NCBI GenBank assembly: GCA_003512805.1 | Contig: DOOK01000362.1 | Coordinates: 1 to 5,094 of the forward strand | Direction: 5' to 3' | From: Erwinia sp. | GTDB lineage: Bacteria; Pseudomonadota; Gammaproteobacteria; Enterobacterales; Enterobacteriaceae | Length of the DNA: 5,094 nt | Shown here: positions 4,332 through 5,094 of the stretch, one piece after another | How positions within the stretch are numbered: position 1 is the stretch's first letter | Layout of the letters: each line of letters starts with the position of its first letter | Program-made: the position numbers and the translations under genes | The notes under the pieces: model-generated | The model's database searches: none | Told to the model about the DNA's origin: nothing | Seen by the model: only the letters and a program-made list of their open reading frames with translations

Positions 4332-5094
4332 ATGCATCTACACCACACCACACCGCTTATTCCGTCACGTCCTCTGAGTCTGTTAGCCGGGCAGGACGTC
4401 TGGCTGAAAATGGAGGCGTTTCAGCCACCCGGTTCGTTTAAAATCCGCGGCATTGGGCTGGCCTGTCAGCACTATTTACGCCAGGGTGCCGAACGCTTTG
4501 TCTCCTCATCGGGTGGCAATGCGGGCATGGCGGTCGCCTGGGCTGGTCGTCAGCTGGGCGTGCCCGTTATCGTTGTGGTGCCCGAAACCACTTCCGCACG
4601 GGCCATTGAACTGCTGCGTCAGGAGAATGCGGACGTTATCATCCACGGCGCCTCCTGGCAGGAGGCTAACCAGTATGCGCAGTCGCTGCTGGGCAGCAAA
4701 GATGCTTTTTTGCATCCGTTTGACGATCCTTTGTTGTGGCAGGGCCATGCTACGATGATCGATGAGGTGGCCGCTACAGAGTGTAAACCTGACGTGGTAA
4801 TCCTGTCGGTTGGCGGCGGCGGTTTGTTGAGCGGCGTGGTGGAAGGACTGCAGCGCAACGGCTGGCACGATGTTCCCGTAGTGGCCGTGGAAACCGAGGG
4901 GGCCGCCTCCTTCCACGCAGCGGTGCAGACCGGTCATACCGTTGAACTCGCCGCCATCAACAGCGTGGCGGGTTCGCTGGGGGCAAAACGGGTCAGCGAA
5001 CAGGCGCTGCGCTGCGCTGCCACGCATCCCATCCACAGCGCGCTGGTCACTGACAGCCAGGCGATAGCGGCGTGCAGCCGTTTCCTGAACGATC
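4332..5094 (+). CDS. PLP-dependent L-serine/L-threonine dehydratase, 3' end cut by window
   Basis: There are 254 codons and no stop before the window edge. The fold-type II PLP signature is clear: PPGSFKIRG with Schiff-base Lys37, the substrate loop SSSGGNAGMAVAWAGRQLGV (58-77), and the phosphate-binding tetraglycine loop SVGGGGLLSG (159-168). PFDDPLLWQGHATMIDE (129-145) and VPVVAVETEGAASFHAA also match the animal-type serine dehydratase (SDS/SDH) subgroup as I remember it, more closely than IlvA. The expected reaction is L-serine to pyruvate plus ammonia, or L-threonine to 2-oxobutyrate plus ammonia, in the cytoplasm. The family is usually about 320-330 residues, so some 70 are missing. The start at 4332 has AGGA 6 nt upstream and gives an N-terminus (MHLHHTTPLIPSRPL) that aligns with the family. 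The divergent PAS_6/HTH_22 regulator suggests inducible amino-acid catabolism. Related activities such as hydroxyaspartate ammonia-lyase cannot be excluded. Confidence 0.9.
   Translation, partial: MHLHHTTPLIPSRPLSLLAGQDVWLKMEAFQPPGSFKIRGIGLACQHYLRQGAERFVSSSGGNAGMAVAWAGRQLGVPVIVVVPETTSARAIELLRQENADVIIHGASWQEANQYAQSLLGSKDAFLHPFDDPLLWQGHATMIDEVAATECKPDVVILSVGGGGLLSGVVEGLQRNGWHDVPVVAVETEGAASFHAAVQTGHTVELAAINSVAGSLGAKRVSEQALRCAATHPIHSALVTDSQAIAACSRFLND

Noticed and set aside
4169..4441. 90-codon plus-strand ORF across the divergent region
   Set aside because: It overlaps the promoter region and the dehydratase start in another frame, and has no Shine-Dalgarno or recognisable domain.
4506..5036. 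176-codon minus-strand ORF
   Set aside because: It is antisense to the dehydratase, whose PLP motifs are clear; the ORF shows no recognisable protein features.

Overview
The window reads as chromosomal DNA of a gammaproteobacterium of the order Enterobacterales. The left edge carries the end of a VirK/YbjX-type protein, which is typical of enterobacteria, and the codon use, moderately high GC and Shine-Dalgarno sites fit. A member of the Erwiniaceae (Erwinia/Pantoea/Mixta-like) is plausible, but the sequence alone does not prove it.

Layout, left to right. (1) 2-181, plus strand: C-terminal end of a VirK/YbjX (DUF535) protein. (2) 197-222: a hairpin between two convergent genes, probably a shared terminator. 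(3) 226-657, minus: a small exported DUF3828-type protein. (4) 765-1463, minus: an alpha/beta hydrolase with a complete Ser-Asp-His triad. (5) 1557-2897, minus: a phospholipase D superfamily protein with two intact HKD motifs and an odd N-terminus. (6) about 2947-3395: an array of ten full units and fragments of a 42-bp tandem repeat, in a 554-bp gap without a convincing gene. (7) 3452-4105, minus: a YheO/DauR-like regulator (PAS_6 plus HTH_22). (8) 4106-4331: a divergent, AT-rich control region with inverted repeats around GTTGAT. (9) 4332 to the right edge, plus: a PLP-dependent L-serine/L-threonine dehydratase, cut by the window end.

The clearest functional unit is the regulator and the divergent dehydratase. 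The arrangement suggests that the regulator senses an amino acid or related ligand and controls deamination of serine or threonine from the shared region; the AATCAAC-N5-GTTGATT element is the best operator candidate. The PLD protein, hydrolase and DUF3828 protein share a strand but are separated by gaps of roughly 90-110 bp, so a tight operon is not shown.

The most unusual element is the tandem array upstream of the PLD gene. Its units are 41-43 bp, so the reading frame is not kept, which argues against a coding repeat. Its composition leaves four of six frames open and so creates spurious ORFs, including an 80-residue artificial extension of the PLD protein. No mobile element, CRISPR array, tRNA or rRNA was seen.
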